Source: Rhabdobacter roseus
GTDB taxonomy: Bacteria > Bacteroidota > Bacteroidia > Cytophagales > Spirosomataceae
DNA length: 64,000 nucleotides
Assembly (NCBI RefSeq): GCF_014202275.1
Contig: NZ_JACHGF010000002.1
Span: 62,001 to 126,000 of the forward strand
Reading direction: 5' to 3'
Positions 35,498-44,465 of this stretch are shown here, one piece after another. Each line of letters begins with the position of its first letter. Position 1 is the stretch's first letter. Under the pieces are notes generated by a model, which worked only from the letters and a program-made list of their open reading frames with translations, had not been told where the DNA came from and did not search any database. The position numbers and the translations under genes are program-made.

Positions 35498-38400
35498 TTA
35501 CTTGGCGGGGCGTGGTGGTGAGGAATGGGGGCGTTTGGGGTAGGAATGGTAATATTTTTTTAGGTAGTAGGAAAGAACCAATTCCTGTTGCCGAGCCTGC
35601 GCCAGGAATAGCCGGTTGAAGAACAGGTGCAGGTGAGAGGCCACCACCGCCGGATCCGCCGGTTCCTGCTGACCCCGGCGGACGCGACGCACCGCTCTTG
35701 AGCGCCGGGCTATTACCCGCCCTACCCGCCCGCCGCTTGCCGCCAGGAGGGATTCGATGCGCTGCCGGTCCCGCCGGTAGTGGGCGTCCAGCTGCCCTTT
35801 CAGGGCCGTATCGCCCCGAAACTCCCGGAAAAGAGCGTCGAAGACCCGTTCCACCAGTGTCCCCCGGGCTGCGTGGTCCAGCCCCCAGTCGTTTAGCAGC
35901 CGATCGGCCCCGGCCAGCCCCAGCAACCACCGGGGCCAGCCCGTCAGATCCAGCAGGGAAATGACCGCTTCACTGTCCGCGTGAAAAAGGGATTCGGTCC
36001 GTTCGTAGGGCAGACCGGGGTACCGTTCCAGTTCCCGGCGGTAGGTATCGTACTGGATGCTATGGAGCCAGCCTTCCTCCCACGCGCGGTGCAGCTCCTG
36101 CGTGAGCCCACGGGTGGCTTCGGGGGCTTCCGCCGGGTAAAACCGGATGCGGAGGTGCGGTTCGGGGTCGGCATACCGCACAAAAAACCACTTTTCTACC
36201 GACTTCGCCCGGACCAGTGCCCGCATGAGCGGCCCGATTCGCTCCCGGAGCAACCGGTCTCCGGTTTGGGGGCCGCAGTAGACTTTGACGTAGGTCCAGC
36301 CACCCCCCCCCGGGGGGAAATCGCGCTGTACGGTTTCCGCGCCTCCCGAAGGAGTGCTTCTCGGCGTGGCGACGCCCGGCGAGGCGACGCTCGGCGCGGC
36401 GGCTCCCGGCGTATTTTTTGCCTCCCTAAAGGGGAGCACGATTTCGTGGGTGAACCCGTTTAAGAGCCCGGTGGACGATTCCGGAAATTCAACCAGCCGG
36501 ATCCGGTCTTGGGTCCGGAACAGCGCGTGTAATGACTCCCGGGAACGGGCCGAATCGTGGTCGATCAGCAGTTCCCGGTCTCCCTCCACGAACTGGGTGT
36601 AACGCGGAATGCCGAGCTTTTGACGGACCGCCTCCCATTCGTGGGCCCACTCGCCCTCGCGAGCGACCGTGGCGACGCCCGGAGCGGCGGCTCCCGGCGT
36701 GGCGACGCCCGAAGGAAACAACCGGGGAAAGTGGCTTTTGGTGATGGTCCAGCGGGCCCGGGCCAGGATCCAGTGCCCGTACTGCACCCGGGGTAAAAAT
36801 ACCCGTTCCGCCAGGTGGCCCCACTGCCAGCCGTAGCCGGTACCCTGTCCGGCTACGTCGCAAAGGAACCGGTACATCGGCAGGCCCTGGGTGAAGTTAT
36901 GGGCCGTCGTCAGCCGGGGAATGACCCGCTTGCCCAGCCGTCGGCTCCTTAGCTGGACCTGGTTGTCCCTGACGGAGACCAGCAGGTCCGCGGGGGAAAT
37001 GCGCCGTTCGGGCGGCAGGTGGCTACCGCCCAGGTAGACGATCTCATAGTCGGTGAGGTGCGGGCGCTGAAGGAGGTTTCCCAGGCGTGGTTCGGGCAAA
37101 TGGGCGATTTCGGCAAAAACGACCTCCGGCTCCTGCTGCGCGCGCGTGGCGGCCGCCACGCGCAGCTGCGCGGCCAGACTGGGGTCGGCCTCTCCGAACC
37201 GGCCCAGCAGCTCCAGCCCCGAAGCCCCTCCCATCGCCCGGGCCAAAAACCGAAAATCGCCCCGGTCCAGGGCCTCTGGGGAATCGGTTAGCAGGCTTCC
37301 CAGCCAGTACAGGCCGTCGCCCGGGTGGGACCCCGTCGGGTCCCACCCCGCAGGGGTCATCCCGGCGCAATCCTCATCCGTGAGCGTTACGCACCGCGTG
37401 GGTTCCAGCCAGGCCCTTTCCGCCAGGTTTTCCCGTAGCCGCGCGAGGGCATCCTCCGTGGGGTAGGGCCGCTCGGGGCGGGTGGGAAAGACGAGGTCTG
37501 CCAGCAGGGGGAGCTCCTCGCAACTACCGGGCCGTACCGGGCCGTACCCGATCCCCTCGGTGCTATCCAGGGCTTCGGGCAACGGTACCTCCTGGCCTTC
37601 AAACCGGCGCAAAAAGGCGTCCCGAAATTGGTCCAACTCCCGACTGCGGCCCATTTCGAGCAGCGGCCGCACCGTTTCAAACTCCCGGGCCAGGACTTGC
37701 ACCCACCGGGCGCTGAGCGACCACCGTCCCGCCAAAACCAGATCCGTTTGGACCACCGGGCGGTTCTCCGGATTTTGGATGTAAGGGGCGAGCAACGCCT
37801 GAAGGCGCAGACCGGCGTTCAGCGGGGCTTGGGTTGCTTCCAGGAGCTGGTGGACCTGGTTGAGCAATTTTTTCTCCGATCCCGCCCCTTTCAGGGTCAT
37901 GAGCTTCGCTCGGAGAGACGCAAAAGGGTCGCGGCCCGTGACCGTGAACCGCCACTCGCTTTCGAGCAATTGGGCTTGGATCAATTCCCGAATCAGCTTC
38001 CTGGCCCGGGCCGGGGGTAGGCCGGGCCCAAGGGCCTGCCCCAGTTCCCGGGCGGTTGCTCCCCCTTGGGCCCGGCGCATCGCGCGCTCCACTTCCGGTC
38101 CCGGCTCGACCGCCGTGAGCGTGTGGAGGGTTCCCGTGTGGGTGTATTTCCGTTCGGTGTACCGGTAGATCCCCTGCCCGAAGGTCAGGCTGGAGTTGAG
38201 TTCAAACCGCAATTGCGCCTGGATGGTGGGCTTGGCTTCGAGCCTCCGGATCAGGTCGTGCAGGGCGGCCGGGTCCAGCCGCCGGTAGCGCCGGAACGCT
38301 TCCGAGCCGGCGGGCTCCAGGACGGTCCGCCCGGATAGGGTCCCGGTGGCTACCCCGGCAAATAGACCGAAAGGGGTGGCGCGCGTGCACAAGCGGACGA

Positions 38401-38653
38401 GGTAGTGGGTAAGGGCCGATAACACCTGCCGTCGGTTTTTGTCTGGTTGGCCGTCGGTGCGAAGGCCCCGGAAGGAGGCATAGAGACCCGGCGAGGCGAG
38501 GAAGAGGGCTTCCGCGAGCCAAGGGTCGGAAAATAGGGTTAGCAGGTGTTGCTCCGCCAGCTCCGGACTTTGCATGGCGTGGAAAGTCCGGAGGGTTTCC
38601 AGGGGGAGCAGGGGCCTTCGAAGCAGGAAAAAGCCGTCGGGGATCAGAGACAT
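35498..38653 (-). CDS. lanB: Class I lanthipeptide dehydratase
   Basis: At 1051 residues this is a full-length LanB. The N-terminal glutamylation domain is recognisable from the start (FLLRRPLLPLETLRTFHAMQ), TRATPFGLFAGVATGTLSG and YRRLDPAALHDLI. The C-terminal elimination domain begins with WTYVKVYCGPQTGDRLLRER and contains KWFFVRYADPEPHLRIRF, as in SpaB_C or thiopeptide-type domains. These enzymes use glutamyl-tRNA to dehydrate Ser and Thr of a precursor. Two Gly/Ala/Pro-rich loops, near residues 648-663 (GVATPGAAAPGVATV) and 747-767, derive from GC-rich repeat DNA inserted in frame. It is the first gene of the minus-strand operon and is divergent from the LanC-like gene. Confidence 0.9.
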   Translation of the reverse strand: MSLIPDGFFLLRRPLLPLETLRTFHAMQSPELAEQHLLTLFSDPWLAEALFLASPGLYASFRGLRTDGQPDKNRRQVLSALTHYLVRLCTRATPFGLFAGVATGTLSGRTVLEPAGSEAFRRYRRLDPAALHDLIRRLEAKPTIQAQLRFELNSSLTFGQGIYRYTERKYTHTGTLHTLTAVEPGPEVERAMRRAQGGATARELGQALGPGLPPARARKLIRELIQAQLLESEWRFTVTGRDPFASLRAKLMTLKGAGSEKKLLNQVHQLLEATQAPLNAGLRLQALLAPYIQNPENRPVVQTDLVLAGRWSLSARWVQVLAREFETVRPLLEMGRSRELDQFRDAFLRRFEGQEVPLPEALDSTEGIGYGPVRPGSCEELPLLADLVFPTRPERPYPTEDALARLRENLAERAWLEPTRCVTLTDEDCAGMTPAGWDPTGSHPGDGLYWLGSLLTDSPEALDRGDFRFLARAMGGASGLELLGRFGEADPSLAAQLRVAAATRAQQEPEVVFAEIAHLPEPRLGNLLQRPHLTDYEIVYLGGSHLPPERRISPADLLVSVRDNQVQLRSRRLGKRVIPRLTTAHNFTQGLPMYRFLCDVAGQGTGYGWQWGHLAERVFLPRVQYGHWILARARWTITKSHFPRLFPSGVATPGAAAPGVATVAREGEWAHEWEAVRQKLGIPRYTQFVEGDRELLIDHDSARSRESLHALFRTQDRIRLVEFPESSTGLLNGFTHEIVLPFREAKNTPGAAAPSVASPGVATPRSTPSGGAETVQRDFPPGGGGWTYVKVYCGPQTGDRLLRERIGPLMRALVRAKSVEKWFFVRYADPEPHLRIRFYPAEAPEATRGLTQELHRAWEEGWLHSIQYDTYRRELERYPGLPYERTESLFHADSEAVISLLDLTGWPRWLLGLAGADRLLNDWGLDHAARGTLVERVFDALFREFRGDTALKGQLDAHYRRDRQRIESLLAASGGRVGRVIARRSRAVRRVRRGQQEPADPAVVASHLHLFFNRLFLAQARQQELVLSYYLKKYYHSYPKRPHSSPPRPAK
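36361..36412. repeat. GC-rich repeat unit inside lanB
   Basis: Several variants of the 10-12 base units GGCGTGGCGACGCCC and GGCGGCTCCCGG follow one another. They keep the lanB frame and add a Gly/Ala/Pro-rich loop. A second copy lies at 36669-36712. Confidence 0.6.
36669..36712. repeat. Second GC-rich repeat unit inside lanB
   Basis: This is the same unit family as at 36361-36412 (GTGGCGACGCCC, GAGCGGCGGCTCCCGG, GTGGCGACGCCC), again in frame. It encodes GVATPGAAAPGVAT in a likely surface loop. Confidence 0.6.
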
Positions 38654-38767
38654 GGCGGGTACATTTTCGTGGAAAAAGGGCGACGAGCAAATTTTTTAAA
38701 TGGCGTTCACCTTTCCACATTTTTTAGACCAAGGGCCCCGGAAATGATACCGGCGCGGCCCTGGGGG

Positions 38768-38795
38768 CGACGAAGCAACTTTCGTCGTTTTTTTT
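38768..38795 (+). terminator. Intrinsic terminator or attenuator ahead of the lanC-like gene
   Basis: A perfect stem CGACGAA / TTCGTCG (38768-38774 and 38781-38787, six-base loop) is followed by eight T residues. It lies in the divergent lanB-lanC intergenic region, 76 bases before the LanC-like start. Any rightward transcript starting before it would have to read through, so it may act as an attenuator. Confidence 0.65.
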
Positions 38796-38870
38796 ACCGC
38801 GTTCGTATCAAAAATTTGCTATTTGACGCGGGTAAAGCAAGCTTTATGAGATTAATTAAATGCCACCAAC

Positions 38871-39998
38871 ATGGGTATTTCTTCCGTTTTCGACCCCGTC
38901 CCGTTGGGCCAGATCGAGGGGGTTTGTCGGCGAATGCAGGCGCAGCGGCACCGGGAGCCTTCGTTTGGGCTGGACTACGGCTGCCTGGGCCAGGCCGTAT
39001 TCTATTACCTGTACGCCAGGCATACGGACCAGGAAGCGTTTCTCCGGGAGTCCGCCGACCAGTTTGACCGGGCCTGTGCCTGCGTCAATACCGATCGATC
39101 CTTCGTCATTCCCCGGGATTTCTGCGACTTGGGAGCGGTGGTCCATTACCTGGCTGAAGGGGGGGCGCTAGCGGTGGAACCCGGCTATTTTCTGGGGGAC
39201 GTGGATGCCTTTCTGCACCAGGGGCTGGAGCAGGCTCTCCGGCGCGGGGCCGTTTCGGGTTTTACGACCGGTGCCGCTGGCTACGGACTGTACTTCCTAC
39301 ACCGTGCCCGCTACGATCCGGCGCGTTTTGCGCCGACCCTTGAGCGCCTGGCCGACTGGCTGGCGGTGTTTACCCTTAAGACGCCTTTGGGGTGTTGCTG
39401 GCCTTCGACCCGCCACCAAACGGTAACGGGCGTGGACCTGACGCTGGCCTACGGGCAGGCTTCGGTGGTGCTGCTGTTGGCCGCGATGGTGGAGTTGGGT
39501 TTTGCCGATCCCCGAAAAGTCCGCTCGGTGGTCGCCGGAGCCATTGCCTTGATTGATCACTGTCTGAAGGTGACCCAAAGCCATACCGTGCGGGTATCCC
39601 TACCGGAAGGTCACCTGGGTACGGCCTACGCCCTGCTCCGGGCCGGGCTCGTGTTTGACACCCCCGCGTGGAAGGCGCTGGGCGAATCCCTGCTGCGGCA
39701 CTGTGCGCATAGCTGCCAGGATTCCCGGCGGAAGCTTCCCCGCGCCGGAATCCGCGGGGGCGTGGCGGGGGCAACCCTGGCGTTTGCGCGTATCCACCGC
39801 CTCACGGACAATGCGCTCTACGGGGAGGCCGCCCGCCAATGCCAGCGCATCTTACTCCGTCAGACCAAGCAGGACGAGGACGGGAATACCCCTTCTCCGG
39901 GGGAAGTAAGTGACGGGAAGGCTCTTTCGGGGGTGGGAGCCACCCTCATCCGCTCATCCGGACAACTTGACTTTGACCGACTCATTTGGCTGATTTAG
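38871..39998 (+). CDS. lanC: LanC-like protein lacking the zinc ligands
   Basis: The 375-residue protein follows the LanC plan: repeated double-glycine turns (SGFTTGAAGYGLYFL; RGGVAGATLAFARIHRLTDN) and a C-terminus (LSGVGATLIRSSGQLDFDRL) like the LLxGxxGIGL...WDRLLLL ending of Bacteroidota LanC cyclases. In active LanC the zinc is held by a Cys in WCYG and a Cys-His pair in CHG. Here the equivalent places read LPEGHLG (Pro 245 for the Cys) and GIRGG (Ile 294-Arg 295 for Cys-His), and the usual HG motif reads AYG (194). The protein has therefore probably lost catalysis. It is divergent from lanB and may serve as a scaffold or be decaying, although the frame is intact. Confidence 0.75.
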   Translation: MGISSVFDPVPLGQIEGVCRRMQAQRHREPSFGLDYGCLGQAVFYYLYARHTDQEAFLRESADQFDRACACVNTDRSFVIPRDFCDLGAVVHYLAEGGALAVEPGYFLGDVDAFLHQGLEQALRRGAVSGFTTGAAGYGLYFLHRARYDPARFAPTLERLADWLAVFTLKTPLGCCWPSTRHQTVTGVDLTLAYGQASVVLLLAAMVELGFADPRKVRSVVAGAIALIDHCLKVTQSHTVRVSLPEGHLGTAYALLRAGLVFDTPAWKALGESLLRHCAHSCQDSRRKLPRAGIRGGVAGATLAFARIHRLTDNALYGEAARQCQRILLRQTKQDEDGNTPSPGEVSDGKALSGVGATLIRSSGQLDFDRLIWLI

Positions 39999-41099
39999 AG
40001 GCTGTCCGGGTAAGGGGTTTGGCTCCTTTTCAAGACCTGGGTATCGACCTCCCACGGTGTTTTCGGATTTTTGGAAGCGGAAACGGGCTTTTGCTTACGC
40101 AAGACTGAACAGGCAGAGCGCGCTTCCTCACGGTAGCGCCGCTCACGCCTCCGCAGCCCTCGCATTATCACCTTCGTTCACCGCCGCATTCTACTTCCCT
40201 TCCCCTTTGCCATCCGTCAAAATGGGCCTTTTGAGCCCGACCTGGATCCTCAACGTTTGGTGAATAATCTGGATCGGGTACCTTCTTGGAGTAGAGCGGG
40301 TTTCCTTGTTTCTGCTTAGGCCTTTTATGGGGCCGGTATTGACGTTGATTTGTTGCGTCGCGCGGGTTCCGCCCTGATCCTCCCCCTTGATGACAGTGGG
40401 TCCATCCCGCACTTGCTCCTATCGCCGAGGGGATCCTTGCCTGCGGCCAGGAAGGGCGGCATCCTGTCCAACCGGCGCTGGGAATGGCCTTCCTCCAGGT
40501 ACCACAAGCCCGAAAAAGGGCCTGCGTTCACCTCGTAGAATTGGTGTGGGTGAAAGTCATCGGTGTAGTAAAGCGGCTATGGAAGGGAGTGCCAGGGCAA
40601 AAAAACCAGCTGGACTCCAGTTGGGGTTTAACTATTATATACACTATACTAATGCTGCTACCGAAGCAGCTGCACAAATCAATCCGCAAATATCAGTCCA
40701 AAAAATCACCCCGGTGAAAGCGTTACCAGGGTGATCCAAATGACAACGTTACAAAACTTCAACTTCCTGAAGTCAAGTACAAAGTAAGGCAAAAAGGGTT
40801 TACTTCAGGGGAAAAAACCTCAGTAACCCTTCCATATCTATTTACTACCAACCCCCTATTTTAGGGGTTGTACCTTCTTGTTGCGCTCGCTACCTTTGGC
40901 TTGGTGATGCCTCTGGGCAGTTCCAAATTACAACGTTACAGGCACGCCCCATGAGCTCACTCTCCTACCGCTTGAAGGACCTCCATCTCTTTTACGTCCC
41001 GCTTAAAAAAGAAAAAGCCTGGGCACCATGGCGCCCAGGCTTTCCGACATATATCCACACCATATAAGATGCAAATATAAATTTTTTTGGTTATTCTCC
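39999..41099. other. Gene-free stretch between the lanthipeptide locus and the mobilizable element
   Basis: I find no convincing gene. Short frames near 40350-40540 and 40560-40735 have no recognisable motif. A small stem AACCCC/GGGGTT is at 40849-40868. This is probably decayed DNA of the mobile element or of an older insertion, since the next 1.3 kb holds clear pseudogenes. Confidence 0.45.
41014..41043 (-). terminator. Strong intrinsic terminator, leftward
   Basis: AAAGCCTGGGC (41014-41024) pairs perfectly with GCCCAGGCTTT (41033-41043) around eight bases. Read on the minus strand the stem is followed by TTTTCTTTTTTAAGCGG. It would end transcripts coming from the decayed minus-strand frame at 41100-41440. 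Confidence 0.7.
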
Positions 41100-41440
41100 C
41101 TACACCTTCCGGGGCGTATTCATCCGTAGGTTGCTCATCCGCACGTAGCCCTCGTTGAGCTTGTTGATCCGGCACGTGGCCAGATTGTCCATCAGCCGTT
41201 TGGGCGCTTGCCGAAGACGCCAATGGCCTCCCGCCGCCTCTCAAACGTTACCCTGGCTGCGTTGCCGGTCCCGGTGAGCGTCTCCTCCTTCTTGCGGTAC
41301 GGCGGTGTCATCAGGATCATAACGGCGTTGAGGACCCGGACGGGGACCCGGTCCCGCCTCAGTTCCAACGCCCACGATCCGTTCCGTATCAGGGGAAGCA
41401 TCCCATGCCAATAGAACGAGGTATCGTTGTTTTCCGGTGG
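41100..41440 (-). pseudogene. Decayed minus-strand reading frame of unknown family
   Basis: On the minus strand a frame reads ENNDTSFYWHGMLPLI, WALELRRDRVPVRVLNAVMI and RKKEETLTGTG up to about 41205. After a frameshift, protein-like sequence resumes (RLMDNLATCRINKLNEGYVR, MSNLRMNTPRKV) to a TAG at 41100-41102. The composition in both pieces looks like real protein. I do not recognise the family; in position it would belong to the mobilizable element. The strong terminator 57 bases downstream fits its former 3' end. Confidence 0.45.
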
Positions 41441-41493
41441 GCTCCCTACTTTTGAGACACCCTTTTAGGGAATAGTGAAGGTCAGCGAGAAGC

Positions 41494-42363
41494 ATGATGG
41501 AATTCAGCCACGCACGGGCGTCCCTCGAGCAGGTACGCCCGAGGGATATGGTGCACTAGCTGTCCCGGTTAGGGTACGAACCCGTCCAGGTCAGAGGCCA
41601 CGACTATTGGTGCCATTCTCCCGTTCCGATCGAAAAAAACGCCTCCCTTTAAGATCAACCGGTGGCTTAACCGGTAGTACGATCACGGGGAACAGCCGAG
41701 CGGTAACGTGATTGACTTTGGCATCCGCTACTACGGTTGCTCGGTCGGGGCCTTTATCCACCGGGTACACGGCGATCTTTCTCCTCACCCGCGGCGGGAG
41801 CCCCCTCCCCTCCACCCGCTAAGCCCCCGGTGCGAATCCGGGGGCAGCGGATAGAGCCGATTACGGCCCCTGCCCTCGGATGACAGGTACACTATAGACT
41901 CCATAAGCAACGCTACTACGCCCTTGGCCTCCCCAACGATTCGGGCGGCTTCGAGCTGCGGAACGCCTACTGTTAAACTCAGGACCTCCCCCAAGGATAT
42001 CACCACGCTTGCCGTGAGGGTCTTCGAAGGGTTCATGGACTTCTCTTTCCTACCGGATGATTGCCCCGCATGACCTGAGCGATTTCGTCATTCCCAATTC
42101 CGTCGCTTTTTTCCCGCGCCCGCCCTTTCCTGGAGCGGCACCAAAGGGTTCACCTGTATCTAGACTGGGGTGATACCGGTTGGCGCATCAGGAGGGAAGC
42201 GCTGGCGGGTTCTTTCGTATACTGCGACGAAAGCGGGCTTTACCAGTCCTACAAGGACCTGAACGAATGGCTGACCGCCGGGGCTCTTTCGGCCGAGCCG
42301 CCAATCCAATCGCCGCACTCGGAAAACCAACAGGCACCCCAATATCCGCCCAAGCCCCGGTAG
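41494..42363 (+). pseudogene. Decayed CHC2 zinc-finger/Toprim DNA primase
   Basis: The start (ATG 41494; MEFSHARASLEQVRPRDMVH, TAG, LSRLGYEPV) is followed by a CHC2-type segment: GHDYWCHSP, then FRSKKTPPFKINRWLNR, then YDHGEQPSGNVIDFGIRYYG. A later part reads YYALGLPNDSGGFELRNAYC, KDITTLAVRVFEGFMDF and DLSDFVIPNSVAFF. The Toprim end reads RVHLYLDWGDTGWRIRREAL, then CDESGLYQSYKDLNEWL, to TAG at 42361. Following the protein requires at least four frame changes and passes at least three stops. Such primases support replication of Bacteroidota plasmids and mobilizable elements. The element has therefore lost this gene recently enough for its identity to be clear. Confidence 0.8.
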
Positions 42364-42828
42364 ACAAATCCCCAAGGCCGGAGGCTTCGGATCTGAACCC
42401 ATTCACCCGGGACATCCGTTGATTTGGTCGGTCGGATTGCCTTAAGCGCAATCGGCAAGATGTACGGTTGTATCACGCTCCGCCCGTGCTCCAACCGAAT
42501 CTTGCCCCGCCGTTGTGCCCTCGGAACTCGGGCGGCGGGGAGGCTTAGGGAGAAGGGAGGGATTAGGGGTATGAAAAGACCTTAATCGGGAGGGTGGCTA
42601 GGGTTTGCCATGGCCCCTTGGGGAACCACGCAGGAGCGGCGGCTGGGGTAGCGTAAGGGATTCGCCGTAGGGAGCCTTCGGGGAGGGCTCAGTTAGGTCG
42701 AATGCCCAGGTGACCCGGATCAAATTCGGCGAGGTATAGGAAAAACGAAATGCCGCCGCTATCTTAACCGTTCGGAGTCTGCCTGGTCCTGGCCTTGGTA
42801 GACCGGTTGAACGCGAAATGGCTATGTG
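42364..42828. other. Intergenic stretch before the mobilization genes
   Basis: These 465 bases hold no recognisable gene. The region immediately upstream of relaxosome genes usually contains oriT, and a nick site may be here, but I could not identify a defining inverted repeat by eye. Confidence 0.35.
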
Positions 42829-43218
42829 ATGAAAGCAGAAAACAACCGTAATCGGTGGCTGCACCTGCGCCTCACCGAGCAGGAGTACGCCTCCCTCCAT
42901 CAGGAGTATGCCCGGACCACGGACCGGAAACTTTCTGACTTTGCCCGCCGAAAGCTCCTGGGCAAGCCCGTCACGGTGCTCCACCGGAACCAATCGCTGG
43001 ACGGGATAGGCGAAGAACTGGGTCGCCTCCGGATGGAGTTACGGGCGGCGGGCCATAACTTCAACCAGGCCGTCAAAAAGCTCCATACCCTGCGGGGGGG
43101 GCACCAGATCGAGGCTTGGCTACTTACCTACGAAACCCAGCGGGAGCAGCTTTGCCGGCAGGTAGAACGGGCCGGGAGCTACCTGAAAACCCTGGCGGGA
43201 CTATGGTCGCGCGAATAG
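42829..43218 (+). CDS. mobC: MobC-like relaxosome accessory protein
   Basis: This basic 129-residue protein starts MKAENNRNRWLHLRLTEQEY, a ribbon-helix-helix-like N-terminus. It contains SDFARRKLLGKPVTVLHRNQ and LRRELRAAG-like sequence (RLRMELRAAGHNFNQAVKKL), the typical MobC pattern. MobC binds near oriT and helps the relaxase open the DNA. A GTG one codon upstream is an alternative start. The gene overlaps the relaxase gene by 16 bases. Confidence 0.75.
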   Translation: MKAENNRNRWLHLRLTEQEYASLHQEYARTTDRKLSDFARRKLLGKPVTVLHRNQSLDGIGEELGRLRMELRAAGHNFNQAVKKLHTLRGGHQIEAWLLTYETQREQLCRQVERAGSYLKTLAGLWSRE

Positions 43219-44453
43219 GCATCGGCAAAAACCTGAGGGCGGTCCTGCTGTACAACGAAGGGAAAGTGGCCCGGCAGGAGGCGACCCTGCTCGAAGCCGG
43301 CTACTACCCAAAGGAGGTCGCGGGACTGACCTTTCATGAAAAATGGGCCCGGCTTCAGCAGCGGATGAGCCTTAACCCGCGGGTCAAAGCCAACGTTCTG
43401 CACATCAGCCTTAATTTTGCGCCCGGTGAAAACCTCCCGCCGGAACGGTTGACGGACATTGCCGTCCTCTACCTCGACAAGATCGGTTTTGCGGACCAGC
43501 CCTTTTTGCTCTACGAGCACCACGATGCGGCCCACCCCCACGTCCACCTGGTCACGACCAATATCCGGGCGGACGGCCGTCGGATCAGCCTGCATAACAT
43601 TGGTCGCATCCGCTCGGAAAAGGCCCGGAAGGAAATCCAGGCGCAGTTCGGGTTGGTGAAAGCGGAAGACCGCCCCCGGCTCGGCTACGAGCCGCCGCCG
43701 GTACGGGTCGAGCCCGCCGCCTACGGGAAAGCGGAAACCAAACGAGCCCTGAGCCAGGTGCTTCGGCACGTCTTGCCCACCTACCGGTACAGCTCCCTGC
43801 CGGAGCTCAACGCGGTGCTGCGCCAGTACCAGGTCCGGGCCGACCGGGGAAGTGAAGATTCCCGCCTTTATCAAAAGGGAGGACTGGTCTACCGCATCCT
43901 GGATGCCGCCGGGAATCCGGTGGGGGTGCCCATGAAGGCGAGTGCTTTTTCGTTTAAGCCCACGTTAACGTACCTCTCCGGGCGGTTTGCAGAAAACCAG
44001 GCCACCAAACGAAACTACCGAGCAAGGCTTAAAAATACCATTGATCTGGCCCTGCTCGAGAAGCCGACCTGGGCCACGCTGTCCCGGCAGTTGGAGCACG
44101 AAGGCGTCAGGCTGGTGGAGCGTAGCAACGACCAGGGACGGGTCTACGGGCTGACCTACGTGGATCACCGGACACGCTGTGTCTTCAACGGCAGTGAGTT
44201 GGGGAAGCCGTACACGGTCCAAGGTCTTCGCGCCCGGTGCGGGTCGGTGCCCTTGACCCAGCCGCCCCGGGTTTCGGTGACCCCGCCGAGCCAGGAGTCC
44301 TCGCCCCGGCTGCCTGGCACGGACTTCACAGATCGTTCGCGGGACGACGGGCTTCTGGAAGCGCTTACCCTGCCCCTGCCGGATCCGACCGGTGTCCCCT
44401 GGCCCCTCCGGAAAAAAATGCCCCGAAAGCGAAGAAGAATTAGCCAACCCTAA
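43203..44453 (+). CDS. mobA: Relaxase/mobilization nuclease (MobA/VirD2-type)
   Basis: I chose ATG 43203 (MVARIGIGKNLRAVLLYN); a longer frame from 43116 overlaps mobC too far. The relaxase domain in the first 200 residues holds the metal-binding three-histidine motif EHHDAAHPHVHLVTTNI (H111, H113, H115). A catalytic tyrosine is expected in the first 40 residues; Y17, Y34 and Y35 are candidates. The protein nicks oriT and pilots the strand into the recipient, using the transfer machinery of a helper element. The rest of its 416 residues is basic and helical with a Pro-rich end. The coupling-protein gene follows after 12 bases. Confidence 0.85.
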   Translation: MVARIGIGKNLRAVLLYNEGKVARQEATLLEAGYYPKEVAGLTFHEKWARLQQRMSLNPRVKANVLHISLNFAPGENLPPERLTDIAVLYLDKIGFADQPFLLYEHHDAAHPHVHLVTTNIRADGRRISLHNIGRIRSEKARKEIQAQFGLVKAEDRPRLGYEPPPVRVEPAAYGKAETKRALSQVLRHVLPTYRYSSLPELNAVLRQYQVRADRGSEDSRLYQKGGLVYRILDAAGNPVGVPMKASAFSFKPTLTYLSGRFAENQATKRNYRARLKNTIDLALLEKPTWATLSRQLEHEGVRLVERSNDQGRVYGLTYVDHRTRCVFNGSELGKPYTVQGLRARCGSVPLTQPPRVSVTPPSQESSPRLPGTDFTDRSRDDGLLEALTLPLPDPTGVPWPLRKKMPRKRRRISQP

Positions 44454-44465
44454 ACGGATACCACC

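Noticed and set aside
40350-40735. Plus-strand frames downstream of the LanC-like gene as extra lanthipeptide precursors
   Set aside because: Neither has a leader like the one at 33295 or a Cys/Ser/Thr-rich core.
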